Source: Promethearchaeia archaeon
Lineage (GTDB): Archaea; Asgardarchaeota; Lokiarchaeia; Sigyniarchaeales; SOKP01
Length of the DNA stretch: 8,866 nt
Assembly: GCA_029856295.1 (NCBI GenBank)
Contig: JAHQWS010000062.1
Coordinates: 1-8,866 of the forward strand
Reading direction: 5' to 3'
Made by a program: the position numbers and the translations under genes. The notes beneath the pieces are model-generated. The model did not search any database. It saw only the letters and a program-made list of their open reading frames with translations, and had not been told where the DNA came from. Positions within the stretch are counted from its first letter, which is position 1. Every line of letters starts with the position of its first letter. This document shows, in pieces, positions 6,990 to 8,866 of the stretch.

Positions 6990-7712
6990 ATGGGAAAGAG
7001 AATTTTAGCTCAAAGAAAAGGCAGAGGAACTTTAACATGGCGCTCACCCTCGCATCGACATGTAGGCGCAGTAAAATATCGCCGCTTCAAAGAAGGAGAA
7101 AGTCAATTTAAATTTAGAGTCATAGAATTCATTCACTCACCGGGAAGAGGGGCTCCTATAGCAAAAATTAGATATGAGGATGGACAAAAAGGATTATGGC
7201 TCCCTCCAGAAGGCATTTTTGAAGGCGACGAGTTTATTCAAGCGAAAGGCGAACAACCTATTGAAGTCGGGACTATTTTACCCTTAAAAGAGATCCCATT
7301 AGGAACTTTAGTATATAATGTTGAAGGAAAACCTCAAGATGGTGGAAAATTTGCCCGGGCCTCTGGAGTGTCGGCAATTGTCAGAAATCAATCTGAAAAT
7401 AAAGTTGAGCTACTGTTTCGCTCGAAAAAAAGAAAATGGTTTCACGAAAATTGCCTCTGTACTATTGGAGTAGTTGCTGGTGGCGGTCGAACCGATAAAC
7501 CATTTGTTAAGGCAGGAAATAAATTTTATTACATTCAATCAAAAGCAAAAAAATGGCCAGTTGTCCGAGGTGTCGCAATGACCGCAGCTTCTCATCCATA
7601 TGGCGGAGGAGCAAAACAATCACCTCATAAACCTACAACGACCAGTAGAAATGCCCCTCCTGGCAGAAAGGTTGGGCAGATAGCTGCCAGAAGGACAGGA
7701 CACCAAAATTAA
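6990..7712 (+). CDS. rpl2: Large-subunit ribosomal protein uL2 (L2)
   Basis: uL2 binds 23S rRNA, supports the peptidyl-transferase centre and helps subunit association. With the ATG at 6990 it has 240 residues, normal for archaea; the upstream GTG would add Met-Ile-Gln. Seen in order: the archaeal N-terminus GKRILAQRKGRGT, the OB-like domain with IEFIHSPGRGAPIAKIRYEDG (45-65), the SH3-like domain with IGVVAGGGRTDKPFVKAG (159-176), and the C-terminal rRNA-binding extension with HPYGGG (His202 to Gly207) and SRNAPPGRKVGQIAARRTG. His202 corresponds to the conserved functional histidine (His229 in E. coli). Unusually, the segment RGVAMTAASHP (193-203) has Thr198 and Ser201 where nearly all uL2 have Asn and Asp/Glu. 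The gene stands alone between gatD and tfb rather than in the L3-L4-L23-L2-S19 order typical of archaea. Identity is near certain. Confidence 0.97.
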   Translation: MGKRILAQRKGRGTLTWRSPSHRHVGAVKYRRFKEGESQFKFRVIEFIHSPGRGAPIAKIRYEDGQKGLWLPPEGIFEGDEFIQAKGEQPIEVGTILPLKEIPLGTLVYNVEGKPQDGGKFARASGVSAIVRNQSENKVELLFRSKKRKWFHENCLCTIGVVAGGGRTDKPFVKAGNKFYYIQSKAKKWPVVRGVAMTAASHPYGGGAKQSPHKPTTTSRNAPPGRKVGQIAARRTGHQN

Positions 7713-7785
7713 TTGGCTTCTTTTATTCTATTTCTTTAATTTAATAAGTTTTATTTAAAATTATAAAAAATTAGTGAATAATTAC

Positions 7786-7811
7786 GATTTTCGATCAATT
7801 GATCAAAAATC
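7786..7811. repeat. 26-base near-perfect palindrome between rpl2 and tfb
   Basis: The arms gattttcgatcaa (7786-7798) and ttgatcaaaaatc (7799-7811) pair at 12 of 13 positions, with no spacer at the centre. It contains two GATC sites, one in each half. It lies between convergent genes, 73 bases after the uL2 stop and 137 bases past the tfb stop. It may be a protein-binding operator, a hairpin at the end of the uL2 transcript, or chance. No long T-run follows on either strand, so it is not a classical terminator. T-rich sequence at 7718-7740 could end the uL2 transcript before reaching it. Confidence 0.5.
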
Positions 7812-7898
7812 AAACGTTATCACGTAACTCTTTAATTCGCTATATCTGAAACTTAAGAAAAATAGAATCTGAAACTAAAAACTTTAGCGGGCCTTCTC

Positions 7899-7949
7899 AA
7901 AAAAATTTAAAAAAAGAAAGAAAGAAAAATAGATGCTAACGATCTATTT
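7899..7949 (-). terminator. Hairpin plus T-tract terminator of tfb
   Basis: Read on the minus strand, a perfect 8-base stem (AAATAGAT with ATCTATTT, 7927-7934 and 7942-7949) and 7-base loop begin at the tfb stop codon. A T-rich tract of about 28 bases interrupted by single C residues follows, down to 7899. This has the layout of an intrinsic terminator, and the T-tract alone would do for archaeal polymerase. The gene is thus shut off within a few bases of its stop, before reaching rpl2. Confidence 0.5.
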
Positions 7950-8829
7950 AAAAATTAAAACTAATGCCTTTTAAAAGCTCTTTATATCTCGAGCGTAATG
8001 TCACTTCTGTGACGTTGATAATCCGACTGATTTCCTTTTGACTGACTTTTCTGTTTTTGAGCTTGGCAACTAAATAAATTGCCCCAGCGCATAATCCTTT
8101 TGGATCCTTACCGCAGATCGATGATCTGTCAATAAATTTCTTTAATACCGTTATCGCCTCTTTTTCTACGTCAATACCTAAGCCTAAATCGGCGCAATAC
8201 CTCGGAATTAGTGAAACCGGATCTATATGAGGTGATTTTAAATTCAATTCTCTTACTAAGATTTTATAACATTTCTTTACAATGTTTTGGTTGATTGAAG
8301 CCTCATCTAAAATCTCCTGTAGAGTTATTGGAACTTTCTCTTCCTTACATACAAAATACGCACAAGCCGCAACCATGCCATTTATAGATCTGCCTCTCAA
8401 GAGTTTTCTCTTAAAAACCTCCTTGTAAAGCCGAACTGCCGCCTTCTTTACACGATCTGGAAAATTCAAGTTGCTACCAATCCTCTTTAACTCCGTAATA
8501 GCGATTAGCATGTTCCTCTTTTCCCATGTCATATGGGTATTCCACTTTGCCGCCCTTCGTAAGTCTGGATTCTTAATCTTGGTTCGGTCGATTATCGTAC
8601 TCAACCCGATGTCGGGCATCAAAATCGACATAGGACATCCTGTTCTTTCCTTCCTATCTTTTTCTTGCTTTGTGTATGCCCTTATCCCACTGTGAGATAA
8701 GTCAAGCCCGCGCTCATCGACGATAAGCCCGCAGGCCTTGCATACAGTCTCTCCTCTTTCGTAAAAAACTTGTGTCAAACCCCCGCACTCTGGACAAAAA
8801 TTAGAAACAATATCATATTCTACAACCAT
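7948..8829 (-). CDS. tfb: Transcription initiation factor TFB (TFIIB homologue)
   Basis: TFB binds the TBP-TATA complex and the adjacent recognition element and brings in RNA polymerase. The N-terminal zinc ribbon has C12-x2-C15 and C30-x2-C33. The reader/linker region (about 48-85) ends with PMSILMPDIGLSTIID, where GLST is the family hallmark. Two cyclin-like repeats follow: the first (about 105-200) contains RGRSINGMVAACAYFVCK, the second (about 205-290) contains GKDPKGLCAGAIYLVAKL. The final helix-turn-helix, SQKEISRIINVTEVTLRSRY, is the DNA-recognition helix. The 293 residues are close to the usual 300. The ATG is preceded by AGGGG nine bases upstream, a weak Shine-Dalgarno match, and an A/T box near 8856-8866 could be part of the promoter. 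The usual Trp before Arg-Ala-Tyr in the linker is Ile49 here. Lysine is mainly AAG in the N-terminal half, unlike the neighbours. Archaea often carry several TFBs; whether this is the general one cannot be told. Confidence 0.95.
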   Translation of the reverse strand: MVVEYDIVSNFCPECGGLTQVFYERGETVCKACGLIVDERGLDLSHSGIRAYTKQEKDRKERTGCPMSILMPDIGLSTIIDRTKIKNPDLRRAAKWNTHMTWEKRNMLIAITELKRIGSNLNFPDRVKKAAVRLYKEVFKRKLLRGRSINGMVAACAYFVCKEEKVPITLQEILDEASINQNIVKKCYKILVRELNLKSPHIDPVSLIPRYCADLGLGIDVEKEAITVLKKFIDRSSICGKDPKGLCAGAIYLVAKLKNRKVSQKEISRIINVTEVTLRSRYKELLKGISFNF

Positions 8830-8866
8830 TTTTTTTTAACCCCTGTTATTAGATTCATATTTTTTT

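Noticed and set aside
7840..7880. Box C/D small RNA, suggested by two CTGA motifs 23 bases apart
   Set aside because: No C box (RTGATGA) lies at a suitable distance on this strand; on the opposite strand a gtgataa is C-box-like but no CTGA accompanies it.

Overview
This window reads as chromosomal DNA of an archaeon. The strongest evidence is GatD and GatE, the two subunits of a tRNA amidotransferase found only in archaea. An archaeal TFB (TFIIB homologue), an archaeal-type ribosomal protein uL2 and a stand-alone Elp3 agree with this. The DNA is AT-rich, lysine is mostly AAA outside the TFB gene, and T-rich tracts follow genes. The lineage cannot be fixed from the sequence alone; an uncultured group such as the Asgard archaea is possible, but that is a guess.

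Layout. Positions 1-130 hold no demonstrable gene. A thiolase (131-1441, +) is followed by a T-rich terminator candidate and a TATA-like promoter candidate for elp3 (1609-3231, +), a radical-SAM/acetyltransferase tRNA wobble-uridine enzyme. Next come a 26-nt pyrimidine tract and a small open frame (3241-3426) in frame with the elp3 TAG stop; it may be a gene remnant. A T10 run and a promoter candidate then precede gatE (3626-5545, +). gatD (5546-6904, +) starts on the base after the gatE stop, so the two form a tight operon. About 85 bases later lies the uL2 gene (start preferred at 6990, to 7712, +), away from its usual ribosomal-protein operon. The 235-base convergent gap holds a near-perfect 26-base palindrome and a hairpin plus T-tract that looks like the TFB terminator. 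TFB (7948-8829) is on the minus strand and its start lies inside the window.

How the genes fit together. Apart from the thiolase, everything serves gene expression: Elp3 modifies tRNA wobble uridine, GatDE makes Gln-tRNA(Gln) from Glu-tRNA(Gln), uL2 builds the peptidyl-transferase region of the large subunit, and TFB recruits RNA polymerase. I found no mobile element, CRISPR array, tRNA, rRNA or defence system, and no convincing new multi-gene system. The points most worth checking are the substitutions in the uL2 and thiolase signatures, the in-frame open stretch after the elp3 TAG, the isolated uL2 gene, and the distinct codon use of TFB.
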